Shown here: positions 23,741 through 32,134 of the stretch, one piece after another
How the letters are laid out: each line of letters opens with the position of its first letter
Position numbering within the stretch: position 1 is the stretch's first letter
Assembly (NCBI GenBank): GCA_037443565.1
Contig: JBBIOB010000001.1
Span: 1 to 64,000, forward strand
Source: Fervidifonticultor_A sp037443565
Lineage (GTDB): Bacteria; Sysuimicrobiota; Sysuimicrobiia; Sysuimicrobiales; Humicultoraceae
Direction: 5' to 3'
Length of the DNA: 64,000 bases
Translations under genes and position numbers: made by a program
Notes under the pieces: model-generated
Databases searched by the model: none
Seen by the model: the letters and a program-made list of their open reading frames with translations, nothing else
What the model was told of the DNA's origin: nothing

Positions 23741-24895
23741 TCACGCGTTGTGGCTCTCTGCAATAGGCGAGTGCTCCGCAGGCTCCGCGGGGGGCCGGGC
23801 GAGCGAGAGCGTCAACAGGCTCCCCGGCAACGGCAGCAGGCTCACGACGACGAGCACGGGGATGATCCCGAACGCTTGCGCCAGTGCGCTTACCGGCCCG
23901 ACCAGCAGGCCGCCGATACCCATGCTGACGCCGAGCATCATCCCCGCGGCCAGGCTCGTGTGCCCGGGCAGCAGGATCTGCGCCTCGACGGTCACCAGGG
24001 AGGATGAGCCGAGCAACGCGCCGCCGCCGAGCGCCAGCAGGACGATTGTGGCCGGGCCGCTCGACATGAGCGCCGCGAGGAACAGGGGGCTCGCCAGCGC
24101 GAACGAGACGAACAGGACCAGGCGGCGGCCGTACCGGTCGGAGAGCAATCCGCCGATCATCCCGCCGAATGCTCCTGCCATGACCATCGCGGAGATGGCA
24201 GCCGCGCCCTCGGTGGCGGGCGCGCCCCGGGCGCGGTACAGGAACGGGAGCAGCGCCACCATGCAGTGCAGCAGGGTCGCGCGGGACATGATCAGGCCCA
24301 TCAGCCGCGCCAGCCCGCCGATGTTTTTGCGCAGCGTGTCCCCAAGGCCAACCGGCCGTCCGGTGCGGGGCGTTCCACCCCACTGCCACGGCACCGTCCA
24401 CGCGGTGATCGCGGCGATGGTGAGGGCGGGGACAGCGGTCAGGGCCACCCACGGCACCCCGGCGCGGACGGCCACGTAGGCCGCCACCAGCGGTCCCAGG
24501 GCCTGGCCGATCTGGCCGGCCATGATGTAGCTGGCCATCGCGGTGCCCTTGCGCGTGCCCGACAGCCGGTGCACCAGGCCGGCCGACTGCGGGTGAAAGG
24601 CCGCGACGCCCACCCCATGCAGCGCGGCGAGGAACGCGAGCCAGGCGTACGAGGGTGCCACCCCAACCAGGGCCGATCCCATCGCCGAACACGCCAGCCC
24701 GGCCGCGGCCACGATCCGCAGACGCGTGCTGTCGGCGAGGTAGCCGAAGGCGGGCTGCAGCATCGATCCGGCAAGCGTCGAGATCGAGATCAGCAGCCCG
24801 GCCCGGCCGAGCGGCAGACGGTGGATCTCGGCGAGCAGCGGGAGCAGCGCGGGGATGAAGTTGTTGAACACATCGGTGGTGAAGTGCGCGGCCAT
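23741..24895 (-). CDS. MFS transporter, fosmidomycin-resistance (Fsr)-like
   Basis: 384 residues with 12 predicted helices. The start AAHFTTDVFNNFIPALLPLL resembles the Fsr subgroup (HxxxDxxxGxxPxxLPLL), and DRYGRRLVLF marks the MFS loop in the second half. Probably a drug or metabolite exporter; the substrate cannot be read. Upstream of ATG 24895 lie about 200 bp without a recognised gene and then an arginase remnant on the other strand. Confidence 0.75.
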   Translation of the reverse strand: MAAHFTTDVFNNFIPALLPLLAEIHRLPLGRAGLLISISTLAGSMLQPAFGYLADSTRLRIVAAAGLACSAMGSALVGVAPSYAWLAFLAALHGVGVAAFHPQSAGLVHRLSGTRKGTAMASYIMAGQIGQALGPLVAAYVAVRAGVPWVALTAVPALTIAAITAWTVPWQWGGTPRTGRPVGLGDTLRKNIGGLARLMGLIMSRATLLHCMVALLPFLYRARGAPATEGAAAISAMVMAGAFGGMIGGLLSDRYGRRLVLFVSFALASPLFLAALMSSGPATIVLLALGGGALLGSSSLVTVEAQILLPGHTSLAAGMMLGVSMGIGGLLVGPVSALAQAFGIIPVLVVVSLLPLPGSLLTLSLARPPAEPAEHSPIAESHNA

Positions 24896-25099
24896 CAGCC
24901 AGGCCAGGGCGCCTGATGCCGGCGACGCTGCCAGTCGTGCCGGCGCTGGGGAATCTCTCGGGGTCGTGATTGTGGTTTCTTCCCCTCAACGGCTCGGCGT
25001 CCCTCCAGCGGTCGGCATGATTCCCGCAACGCAGTGCCCTCAAGGGACCGGCCCGCCGGGCGCGAATTCTCCGCCCCGTGCGGATCTGCATCGTCGTGG

Positions 25100-25333
25100 T
25101 TCCTTGGGGTGCTTGCGGGGGTGAACACTGTGCGCCGTGGGATCATCTGGCTCGACGCGCACGGCGATTTCAACACGCCCGAGACCACGGTCACCGGATT
25201 CCTGGGCGGGATGCCGATGGCCGCCGCGGTCGGACGGTGCTGGTCGGCGCTCTGCGTGGCCATTCCGGGGTTTGCCGGACTCGAGGTCGCCCGCGCGCTG
25301 GGCGAGTCAGGGTGCCGTGACCGGGCCGCCGGT
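25100..25333 (+). pseudogene. Arginase-family central fragment
   Basis: About 75 residues in an open frame: GVLAGVNTVRRGIIWLDAHG, DFNTPETTVTGFLGGMPMAA, GRCWSALCVAIPGF. DAHGDFNTPE holds two of the manganese-ligand aspartates of arginase/agmatinase/formimidoglutamase enzymes. The N-terminal GGDH motif and the C-terminal metal site are absent, and the last 20 codons drift off, so it is a relic. Confidence 0.6.
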
Positions 25334-25335
25334 GC

Positions 25336-26346
25336 TCATGCCAGGACGGTCAATCCCTGGACAGACTGTTTGAGGAACCGCTCCGGCCACGGGACGTCGA
25401 GACGTTCCCAGCGCATCCCGCCATCCCGAGAGCAAAGCAGCCCCCGGTTGTTGGCCGCGTAGATCGCGTGCGGCTGATTGCGGTGTGTGGCGAACACGCT
25501 GATGGTGGTGCCGTCCGGCTCGGGGAGGCCGTCGCGGATGCGTGTCCAGTCGGCGCCTTCTGTCCGCCGATACACATACGTGGAGGCGGACCGCGCCGAG
25601 TAGGCGCGTCCTGGTCCAGAGGCCGCGGAGACGACGACCGTCTCGGGGTCGGCGGGATCAACGGCCACGCCGAACAGGTACCCGTGGCGCAGGCCGGACT
25701 CGGGGTTCTGCCAGGTGAGGCCACCGTCGCGGCTCTCGTAGTAGCCGTCACCGGCCGCCGAGTAGAGCCGCCCCCGCGCGCGCGGGTGCAGCGCCAGCGT
25801 GTGCGTGTCGTAGGGACCGTCGGGCGTGCGGTCGATCCAGGTGTCGCCACCGTCCTCCGAACGCACAAGCGCGCCGGCCTCAACGGCCGCGTAGACGTTG
25901 CGCTCGTCGTGCGGATCGACCGCGATCCAGCGCACGTGGTGCGTCTCAGGGCGGGGCGGGAAGCTCCAGGTGCGCGCCGAGGGCAGCCTGGTCAGATTCC
26001 GAAGCTCCTCCCAGGTGTCCCCGCCGTCCGCCGAGCGGGAGAGCATGCTCGGTTCGGTTCCCGCGTAGACCATGCCGATGCGCCCGGGCTCTGCGTGCCC
26101 AACCGCGACGGCGGTGACGTTGGCGGGGCCGATACCGGCTCCTGCGGCCGCCCACGTCCGCCCGCGGTCGGACGTGCGCCACAGCCCCTGGTCCTCAGTG
26201 CCCACGTAGATCCGCTCAGGGCGAGCGGGATCCGTGGCCACGCACTGAAGGGACAGACCCTGGAGGTGCTCCTCGGTGACCCATCCACCTGCGCTGTCGT
26301 GGGCGATTAGCAGGGCATCTTCCATCGCCACGTAGAGCGTCGTCAT
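25336..26346 (-). CDS. Asp-box (BNR) beta-propeller protein
   Basis: 336 residues made of repeated propeller blades with Asp-box turns: SDRGRTW, SADGGDTW, SEDGGDTW, SRDGGLTW, SRDGGMRW, spaced 45-60 residues. Each blade has the form ERIYVGTEDQGLWRTSDRG. It resembles sialidase/VPS10-like and photosynthesis-stability (Ycf48-like) propellers; no sialidase catalytic arginines were recognised and there is no signal peptide, so a cytosolic binding or scaffold role is likely. Ends 2 bp from the arginase remnant. Confidence 0.7.
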   Translation of the reverse strand: MTTLYVAMEDALLIAHDSAGGWVTEEHLQGLSLQCVATDPARPERIYVGTEDQGLWRTSDRGRTWAAAGAGIGPANVTAVAVGHAEPGRIGMVYAGTEPSMLSRSADGGDTWEELRNLTRLPSARTWSFPPRPETHHVRWIAVDPHDERNVYAAVEAGALVRSEDGGDTWIDRTPDGPYDTHTLALHPRARGRLYSAAGDGYYESRDGGLTWQNPESGLRHGYLFGVAVDPADPETVVVSAASGPGRAYSARSASTYVYRRTEGADWTRIRDGLPEPDGTTISVFATHRNQPHAIYAANNRGLLCSRDGGMRWERLDVPWPERFLKQSVQGLTVLA

Positions 26347-26417
26347 GTCGATCCTCTCCCGTCCCTCCGTATAATCGCGGGTCGGCTGCCGATCTTCCCA
26401 GATGAAGATGTAGGCGA

Positions 26418-26446
26418 TTGATCATGTAGCCTCATGAGGCTACAAT
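26418..26446 (+). promoter_or_regulatory. Leaderless promoter with 20-bp operator palindrome (phd gene 26453)
   Basis: TTGATC (26418-26423) and TACAAT (26441-26446) with a 17-bp spacer. TGTAGCCTCATGAGGCTACA (26425-26444) is a perfect palindrome filling the spacer and covering most of the -10. The -10 ends 6 nt before the GTG start. Confidence 0.75.
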
Positions 26447-26452
26447 CGGAGT

Positions 26453-26746
26453 GTGCGGGTTGTAGGAATCCGAGAGCTGAAGAACCGGCTGAGTGAGTAC
26501 ATCCGGTGGGTCCGGGCCGGGGAGACTATCCTCGTCACGGACCGGGGGGAAGTTGTGGCAGAGCTACGGCAGCCGGGGAGGTCGCCGCCCGACGTCGACA
26601 TCGAACCCGGACTGCTGGAGCTTGCCAATCAGGGGTTGGTACGCCTCGGCGGGACCAATGCGCCTGACCTCTATCCCATCATGCTGCCGGTCCTTCGAAC
26701 GGTCAGCGCGGCCGAGCTGCTGGATGCGGAGCGCGGTGAACGCTAG
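26453..26746 (+). CDS. Phd/YefM-type antitoxin
   Basis: 97 residues: MRVVGIRELKNRLSEYIRWV then GETILVTDRGEVVAELRQPG is the Phd DNA-binding fold; the C-terminal half (IEPGLLELANQGLVRLGG) should wrap the toxin. The start is GTG 26453 at the expected transcription start, without a leader. A perfect 20-bp palindrome between -35 and -10 is the likely autorepressor site. Its 3' end overlaps the vapC start. Confidence 0.85.
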   Translation: MRVVGIRELKNRLSEYIRWVRAGETILVTDRGEVVAELRQPGRSPPDVDIEPGLLELANQGLVRLGGTNAPDLYPIMLPVLRTVSAAELLDAERGER

Positions 26747-27167
26747 TCTCTACGTCGAATCCAGCGCCGTGCTTGCCTGGTTGTTCGGAGAGCCGCGCGG
26801 CGAAGGCGCACGAACCGTGTTGGCAGCCGCCCGGCAGGTGCTGACGTCAGAGCTGACGCTCATCGAATGTGACCGGGCGCTGATCCGCGCCGAGAGCCTT
26901 GGCGAGATCACCGCCGTGACGAAGGCCGACCTGACGGCCGTACTGCGCACCGCAGCGGCGCGCTGGAGCATCCTCAAGGTGGACGACGATGTGGTGGCAC
27001 GAGCGCGCAGGCCGTTTCCCCGGGAGCCGATCCGGACGCTCGACGCCATCCACCTTGCGAGTGCATTGGTCGCCCGATCTGCCGTCAAGGATCTGACAGT
27101 GCTCAGCCTGGATGATCGCATACGAGACGTGGGGAGGCAGCTCGGTCTGGAGATCCTGCCAGGATAG
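26736..27167 (+). CDS. VapC PIN-domain toxin
   Basis: 143 residues from GTG 26736 (ATG 26724 is an alternative): NASLYVESSAVLAWLFGEP, where the usual first catalytic Asp is Glu (YVESSA instead of YLDSSA), LTSELTLIECDRAL (Glu), IRTLDAIHLASAL (Asp), LTVLSLDDRI (acidic). The D-to-E change at the first position occurs in a recognised VapC subgroup. Overlaps the antitoxin gene by 11 bp. Confidence 0.85.
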   Translation: MNASLYVESSAVLAWLFGEPRGEGARTVLAAARQVLTSELTLIECDRALIRAESLGEITAVTKADLTAVLRTAAARWSILKVDDDVVARARRPFPREPIRTLDAIHLASALVARSAVKDLTVLSLDDRIRDVGRQLGLEILPG

Positions 27168-27215
27168 CCGCTACGCGACTTGTCCTGGAGAGCAGCTGCG
27201 ACCATCAGTAAGGAT

Positions 27216-27244
27216 TTGACTTAGTCCATAACTAAGTCTACTAT
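27216..27244 (+). promoter_or_regulatory. Leaderless promoter with operator (phd gene 27251)
   Basis: TTGACT (27216-27221), 17-bp spacer, TACTAT (27239-27244). The inverted repeat GACTTAGT-CCATA-ACTAAGTC (27218-27238) fills the spacer. ATG 27251 follows the -10 by 6 nt. Confidence 0.75.
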
Positions 27245-27250
27245 CGAGTC

Positions 27251-27484
27251 ATGATGGAACTCATCAACATCCACCAGGCAAAGACGCACCTCTCGCGCCT
27301 CATAGAACGGGTCCTCCGCGGCGAAGAGATCGTCATCGCCAAAGGCGGGCGTCCAGTGGCGCGCCTCGTGCCGGTGGCCGGGGCCCGTGCCCCGCGCACA
27401 CCAGGTCGTGCTAGAGGTCAGGTCACGATCTCTCCGGATTTCGACGCCCCACTCCCCGAGGAACTCCAGAAGCACTTCGGATGA
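27251..27484 (+). CDS. Phd/YefM-type antitoxin
   Basis: 77 residues: MMELINIHQAKTHLSRLIER then VLRGEEIVIAKGGRPVARLV, a canonical Phd fold, and a short C-terminus DFDAPLPEELQKHF that binds the toxin. Starts at the expected transcription start (leaderless). Stop and toxin start overlap by 4 bp. Confidence 0.9.
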   Translation: MMELINIHQAKTHLSRLIERVLRGEEIVIAKGGRPVARLVPVAGARAPRTPGRARGQVTISPDFDAPLPEELQKHFG

Positions 27485-27870
27485 GGGTCCTGCTCGACAC
27501 GCACACCTTCCTCTGGTGGGTCACCGATGATGACCGGCTGGCGCGCCGTGCCCGCGCGCTGATCGCCGACCCCACCACCGAAGTCCTCTTTAGCGTCGTC
27601 AGCGCGTGGGAGATCGTCGTAAAGGCCGGCCTCGGGAGGCTCCTGCTTCCGGAAGATCCTGAGCGATTCGTTCCCAGGCATCTGGCAGAGAACGCGTTCC
27701 TCACGTTGCCGGTACACCTGCGGCACGCCCTTCGCGTGGGGGCTCTGCCAGATCTGCACCGTGATCCGTTTGACCGGCTGCTGGTCGCGCAGAGCACCGT
27801 GGAGAACCTGCCCCTGATGACCGGCGATCCACTCTTCCGTCAGTACCCCGTCGAGGTGATCTGGGACTAG
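27481..27870 (+). CDS. VapC-type PIN toxin (LLDTHxFLWW group)
   Basis: 129 residues: MRVLLDTHTFLWWVTDDDRL, VSAWEIVVKAGLGRL, HRDPFDRLLVAQS, PLMTGDPLFRQYPVEVI. The PIN acidic residues (Asp6, Glu in SAWEI, Asp in DPFDRLL, Asp in TGD) are present. Partner of the Phd antitoxin at 27251 with which it overlaps. Confidence 0.9.
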   Translation: MRVLLDTHTFLWWVTDDDRLARRARALIADPTTEVLFSVVSAWEIVVKAGLGRLLLPEDPERFVPRHLAENAFLTLPVHLRHALRVGALPDLHRDPFDRLLVAQSTVENLPLMTGDPLFRQYPVEVIWD

Positions 27871-27949
27871 CGGACGTGCCGATGCGCGAGGACAGCAGGA
27901 CCGGACGACGACGCTGGCCGTGGCCGCAGCCCTCCTGGGCAACGCGCTT

Positions 27950-28395
27950 CGTCGAGCCCCGACCCGGCGGGCGCCGCCCGCCGATTTCTCCTCGACGTCC
28001 AGGGCCTGGGGACCGGTGCGCGACGCCGCGTCACGCAAAGCCGCATCGGAAACGACAACACCCCAGCGTCGCCTCGACCCGGCCGTGTCTTGAGCGCGAT
28101 CCGCCACCTGGAGTGCGTGCAGATCGATCCCGTCGCCGCGGTCGAGCGGAACCAGCATCTCGTGCTGGCCGCGCGGAAGGTCTTCGAGTACTGGGCGAAC
28201 GCGGCGTGCGTGATCCCGATCGACGACTATCCGATCTTCGAGGGCATCCGGCGCCGGCGCCGGCGGCGCGCGGCGGAGGAGCTCGCCCGGCTGCGCCCGG
28301 TTATCGATGCGGTGCTCGCCCGGGTCGCATCTGACGGCCCGATGCCGGCGAGGGCGTTCGCCGCGGAGGACCGCGTACACGGGTGGTGGGACAGC
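27950..28395 (+). pseudogene. YcaQ/AlkZ-like winged-helix protein, broken
   Basis: Fragments in one frame match the HTH_42 (YcaQ, DNA glycosylase AlkZ-like) family: ARRFLLDVQGL near 27985, LSAIRHLECVQIDPVAAVER from TTG 28090, NQHLVLAAR joined directly to KVFEYWANAACVIPIDDYPI, and PMPARAFAAEDRVHGWWD. About 15-20 residues seem missing at the join near 28170, and all sequence after HGWWDS is lost where the MFS remnant begins (about 28396). The catalytic QxQ/QxD motif region is not present. Confidence 0.55.
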
Positions 28396-28683
28396 GTTGG
28401 TCGTCCCGAAGATTTTCCCCCGCCTCGCCTCGGGCGAGGCCTCCCGCACCATCGCGAACCAGGCTGCGGTGAACGCGGTAATCCCGCCGCCGCCGGCGAC
28501 GAACGCGGTCCCATACAGGGCGAAGGCGCTCGTCAGCAGGCCGAGCTGAACCGGCGAGGCGCCGAGGGAGACCGCGTAGAGGGGAATGAGCGGGAGCATG
28601 ACCCCGATGCCGAGACTGCTGATGAAGGAGATGGCGGCGAGGATCAGGACGCGGGGGTCGAGGGACGCGAGACGGGTTCTCAT
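28396..28683 (-). pseudogene. MFS transporter, two N-terminal pieces joined
   Basis: From ATG 28683: VLILAAISFISSLGIGVMLP, IPLYAVSLGASPVQLGLLTS (helices 1-2), then after FALYGTAF an abrupt step to AGGGGITAFTAAWFAMVREA and RGKIFGTTNAV (helix 4-5 region). Helix 3 and its signature loop are deleted, and everything after TTNAV is replaced by antisense YcaQ-like sequence. Not functional. Confidence 0.65.
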
Positions 28684-28698
28684 CCGGCCGACTGACCC

Positions 28699-28725
28699 GA
28701 GGGCCCGGGAGACCCCCGGGCCCTC
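28699..28725 (-). terminator. Hairpin after the SYLF gene
   Basis: GAGGGCCCGGG-AGACC-CCCGGGCCCTC, a perfect 11-bp GC stem 24 bp downstream of the stop of the 28750-29313 gene. No T-tract. Confidence 0.6.
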
Positions 28726-28749
28726 AGGTGTGCGGTGCTCGTGAGCTGG

Positions 28750-29313
28750 CTACCTGCTGAGCTTCGAGATCTTCGACCCTTCGAGCGTCAGGTTGTACAT
28801 CAGGCCGCGCTGGCCCACCACGAAGCCCACGATGGGCTGGTTGAGCTTCGTCGTGTCAATGGAAGTGCCGGCTCCCACGTCGACAAGCACCACCGATCCG
28901 TCTACGCCCACCTGCCAGCCTTCGCTGGCCCGGAACTTCGCGAGCGCTGAGTCCTGCAGGAAGACGATGATCACGTCCTTCCTCTGGGCGCCGAGCTGGA
29001 ACCCGATCGAGGCGGCCGCGATGCTGTAGTAGGCGACGGTCCTACCACCGATGCGCAGCGCACCCTCGCCGTACTCTCCGCCGATGCCGATCCCGGCCTT
29101 GATCACGTTTGCGAACACCAGGACGCCCCGGGACCGCTGGACGAGATCTCTGGCGCCGACGACCTGGGTGTAGAACCGGGTCAGGGCCGCGTTGACGCTC
29201 GCGTCGATCTCCTGGGCCGTCGCGGCTTCGGACGCTCCCGGACCGGCCAGCATGCCCAACAGGCTCACGCAGACCATCCAGACGATCGTCGCGCCGGGCC
29301 TGAGTGTTTTCAT
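28750..29313 (-). CDS. SYLF (Ysc84-like) lipid-binding domain protein, secreted
   Basis: 187 residues with a signal peptide (helix WMVCVSLLGMLAGPGASEAA, cleavage likely after SEA) and a SYLF domain: DLVQRSRGVLVFANVIKAGI, GGEYGEGALRIGGRTVAYYS, SIGFQLGAQRKDVIIVFLQD, VDVGAGTSIDTTKLNQPIVG. SYLF domains bind phosphoinositides in eukaryotes; the bacterial role is unknown, probably periplasmic. A G-rich ribosome site precedes ATG 29313 and a strong hairpin follows the gene. Confidence 0.85.
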   Translation of the reverse strand: MKTLRPGATIVWMVCVSLLGMLAGPGASEAATAQEIDASVNAALTRFYTQVVGARDLVQRSRGVLVFANVIKAGIGIGGEYGEGALRIGGRTVAYYSIAAASIGFQLGAQRKDVIIVFLQDSALAKFRASEGWQVGVDGSVVLVDVGAGTSIDTTKLNQPIVGFVVGQRGLMYNLTLEGSKISKLSR

Positions 29314-29517
29314 CGCTCTCGTCCCCCCTTCCGTGTCCGGCGGAACCCGGCTCGCACCGCCGCACTGTGGTTCGATTCTATCCCCCCGCAGAGGGAGAGT
29401 CCACCCGCGCGCGCCGGCACGGAATCCCCTGCATGGCGCAGGCGGCAGGGGTGCACATCGGGAATGCCTTCCCTAGGGGGAATCCGGACACGGCGCAGGA
29501 GGTCGGCCGTCCTCGGC

Positions 29518-31662
29518 GTGGATCCACAACTGCTGCCGTTCTTCCATCCCCGCGGCGTTGCCGTCGTCGGGGCGTCGCACGACCCGTCCAAGCTCGGCTA
29601 CGGCGTGGCGCAGAACCTCGCCGGGTGTGGCTTCGAGGGCGCCGTCCACTTCGTCAATCCCCGCGGCGGCCGGCTGTTCGACCGGCCGGTCTATGCCGAC
29701 CTCGAGGTCGTGCCGGATCCCGTCGACCTGGCGGTCCTGATCATCCCCGCGGCTGCGGTCCCCGATACGCTGCGGGCCTGCGGCCGCCGCGGCGTGCGCG
29801 CTGCCATCGTCCTCTCAGGCGGATTCCGCGAGATCGGGCCCGAGGGCGCCGCGCTGGAGGCCGAGTGCGCGGCCGTCGCGCGCGAGTGCGGCATCCGGCT
29901 GCTGGGGCCCAACTGCGTCGGGATCATCGACACGCATCTGCCGCTTGATGCAACATTCCTGCCGCCGCCGGGCCCGACGCCGGGTGATGTCGCCTTCATC
30001 TCGCACTCGGGCGCGATCTGCGCCGCGGTCACAGACTGGGCCAGCGGGCAGGGGTTCGGGCTCTCGCACCTGATCAGCCTCGGCAACCAGGCCGACCTGA
30101 CCGAGACCGACATGCTAGCCCCGGTGGCCGGCGACCCGCACACACGCGTGCTGACCCTGTACCTGGAAGGAGTGGAGGACGGCCGCCGCTTCGTGGAGGA
30201 AGCCCGGCGCGTGTCCGGGCGGATGCCGATCGTCGCGCTGAAGGTGGGGCGGTCTGCGGGGGGGCAGCGGGCCGTGGCCTCACACACCGGCGCACTCGCC
30301 GGGCAGGAGGCCGCGTACGACGCCGCGTTCCGCCGCGCCGGCGTCCTGCGCGCCGAGACCGGCGAGGAGATGTTCGACTGGGCGCGGGCGCTCGCGTGGT
30401 GTCCGCTTCCGGCGGGGCGCGAGGTGGCGGTGCTCACCAACGCCGGCGGGCCGGGTGTGATGGCGGCCGACGCGGTCGAGGCCTGCGGGTTGCGCCTGGC
30501 GGAATTGAGCGAGGTCACGCGTGCCACGCTGCGGGCGCTGCTGCCGCCGGTGGCGAGCGTGCACAACCCGGTGGACATCCTGGCGTCCGCCTCGTCGGAG
30601 CTGTACGCGCGCTGCCTGCGGGTGCTGCTGGACGATCCCGGTGTGTGCAGTGTGCTGCTCATTCTGCCGCCGCCGCCGCGCGATCCGGCTGAGGCCGTGG
30701 CCGATGCGATCATCCCGGTGATTGAGGGTGCGGCGAAGCCGGTCGTGGTGGCTCTGATGGGCGAAAACGCGGTCCGCGAAGCGGCCCGGCGCCTGCGCGC
30801 AGCGCGCGTGCCCGACTACCGGTTTCCTGAGCGGGCGGCGGCGGCGCTGGCGGCGCTGGTCCAGCGCGCGGAAGCGCTCGCGCGGCCCGCGTCACAGCCG
30901 GTGGTCTTTCACGACGTCCAAGAGGATGCTGTCCGCCATGTGCTCGCCGGACCTGCCGGTACCTCCGCGCACTCCATGCACATGGCGGACATGGACGTCG
31001 CGGGTATCCTGTCCGCCTACGGCATTCCGGTCCCGCGTCTCGCCCTGGCCCGCTCCGCCGAGGAGGCGGCGGCGCTGGCTTCCCAGATCGGCTTTCCGGT
31101 GGCGCTCAAGGTGGCGTCGCCTGATGTCGTCCACAAGTCCGATGCCGGTGGCGTGTTGCTTGATGTCGCCGACGCCCATGGCGCCGCCGCGGGGTTTGCG
31201 CACATCGTTAGGAACGTCAGGGCCGCGGCTCCCGACGCCGAGATCGTCGGCGTGCACGTGCAGCGGATGGTGCCACCCGGGCAGGAGGTCATCGTCGGCG
31301 CGGTGCAGGATCCCCAGTTCGGGCCGCTGGTCATGTTCGGATCGGGCGGGGTCGAAGTTGAGGGGCTGCGGGACGTGGCGTTTTCGCTGGCGCCGATGTC
31401 GCGCGAGGACGCCGACGACCTGCTCGAGCGTACATGGGCCGGGCGGCGGCTGCGCGGCTACCGCGGTCTGCGGCCGGCCGACCGCGATGGCGTCGTCGAG
31501 GTGATCCTGCGCGTGGCGCAACTCGCAGCCGACGTCCCTGAGATTGCCGAGATCGAGATCAACCCGCTGCGGGTACTCCCCGAGCGGGCCGGCGTCGTCG
31601 CCGTGGACGTCCGCGCAAGGATCGGGCCCGCCCCGACGGCCAGAGCGTCCTCAGCCGGCTGA
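29518..31662 (+). CDS. Acyl/acetyl-CoA synthetase (ADP-forming), fused alpha-beta
   Basis: About 714 residues. Order: CoA-binding domain (HPRGVAVVGASHDPSKLGYG), succinyl-CoA-ligase-like domains (LLGPNCVGII, FISHSGAICAAVTDWA, and VASHTGALAGQEAAYDAAFR with the phospho-histidine), and a C-terminal ATP-grasp domain from about residue 510 (YGIPVPRLALARS, FPVALKVASPDVVHKSDAGG, VEIEINPLRVLP). It converts acyl-CoA, ADP and phosphate to acid, CoA and ATP or the reverse. GTG 29518 matches the family's usual start; ATG 29464 is an alternative. Useful together with the pyruvate:ferredoxin oxidoreductase at 41561 for energy conservation from pyruvate. Confidence 0.85.
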   Translation: MDPQLLPFFHPRGVAVVGASHDPSKLGYGVAQNLAGCGFEGAVHFVNPRGGRLFDRPVYADLEVVPDPVDLAVLIIPAAAVPDTLRACGRRGVRAAIVLSGGFREIGPEGAALEAECAAVARECGIRLLGPNCVGIIDTHLPLDATFLPPPGPTPGDVAFISHSGAICAAVTDWASGQGFGLSHLISLGNQADLTETDMLAPVAGDPHTRVLTLYLEGVEDGRRFVEEARRVSGRMPIVALKVGRSAGGQRAVASHTGALAGQEAAYDAAFRRAGVLRAETGEEMFDWARALAWCPLPAGREVAVLTNAGGPGVMAADAVEACGLRLAELSEVTRATLRALLPPVASVHNPVDILASASSELYARCLRVLLDDPGVCSVLLILPPPPRDPAEAVADAIIPVIEGAAKPVVVALMGENAVREAARRLRAARVPDYRFPERAAAALAALVQRAEALARPASQPVVFHDVQEDAVRHVLAGPAGTSAHSMHMADMDVAGILSAYGIPVPRLALARSAEEAAALASQIGFPVALKVASPDVVHKSDAGGVLLDVADAHGAAAGFAHIVRNVRAAAPDAEIVGVHVQRMVPPGQEVIVGAVQDPQFGPLVMFGSGGVEVEGLRDVAFSLAPMSREDADDLLERTWAGRRLRGYRGLRPADRDGVVEVILRVAQLAADVPEIAEIEINPLRVLPERAGVVAVDVRARIGPAPTARASSAG

Positions 31663-31692
31663 GCGGGCCGATGGCGCCCGGGGCGCGCCGGG

Positions 31693-32106
31693 TCAGCCCA
31701 CGCCCAGAACCTTCGCCGCCTTTCTCACATCGGGCGGCTTCACCCAGAGGATGACGCCGAACCGCCCGGCGCCGGCGCTCACCGCGTCGGACGCGGTGAT
31801 GTTGATCCCGGCATTCGCCAGCCTCGTGAAGTACTCGACCAGCGCGCCCACGCGGTCGTCGCCCTCGATGTGGAAGGCCCGCTTCGGTCCCACGACCTTC
31901 CACCGGCCCTTGCGGGCTGCGGCCTTGAACGCCGCCGGATCCGACGGGAAGAAGTTGATCTGGGCGCGGCGGCCCCTGGGGAACCCGTGAACGGCCAGGA
32001 GGTTCACGCCGGCCTCCTTGAGGTGATTCAGCAGGCGCGCGCCTTCCCCGGGCTTGTCGCTCGTTTCGACGTAGTAGTAGTCCACAAGACGCACGACGTC
32101 CGGCAT
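31693..32106 (-). CDS. Tandem ACT-domain protein
   Basis: 137 residues comprising two ACT-like ligand-binding domains: DYYYVETSDKPGEGARLLNH (about 8-70) and HIEGDDRVGALVEYFTRLAN (about 80-137), each with the typical Gly-containing loop for amino-acid binding. ATG 32106 follows GGGAGGGATCACC and is preferred to the longer frame from 32190. No enzyme domain is present, so a small regulatory protein is likely. Lies 28 bp downstream of UPF0182 on the same strand. Confidence 0.6.
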   Translation of the reverse strand: MPDVVRLVDYYYVETSDKPGEGARLLNHLKEAGVNLLAVHGFPRGRRAQINFFPSDPAAFKAAARKGRWKVVGPKRAFHIEGDDRVGALVEYFTRLANAGINITASDAVSAGAGRFGVILWVKPPDVRKAAKVLGVG

Positions 32107-32134
32107 GGTGATCCCTCCCCTCGTCGTTGCCTCG

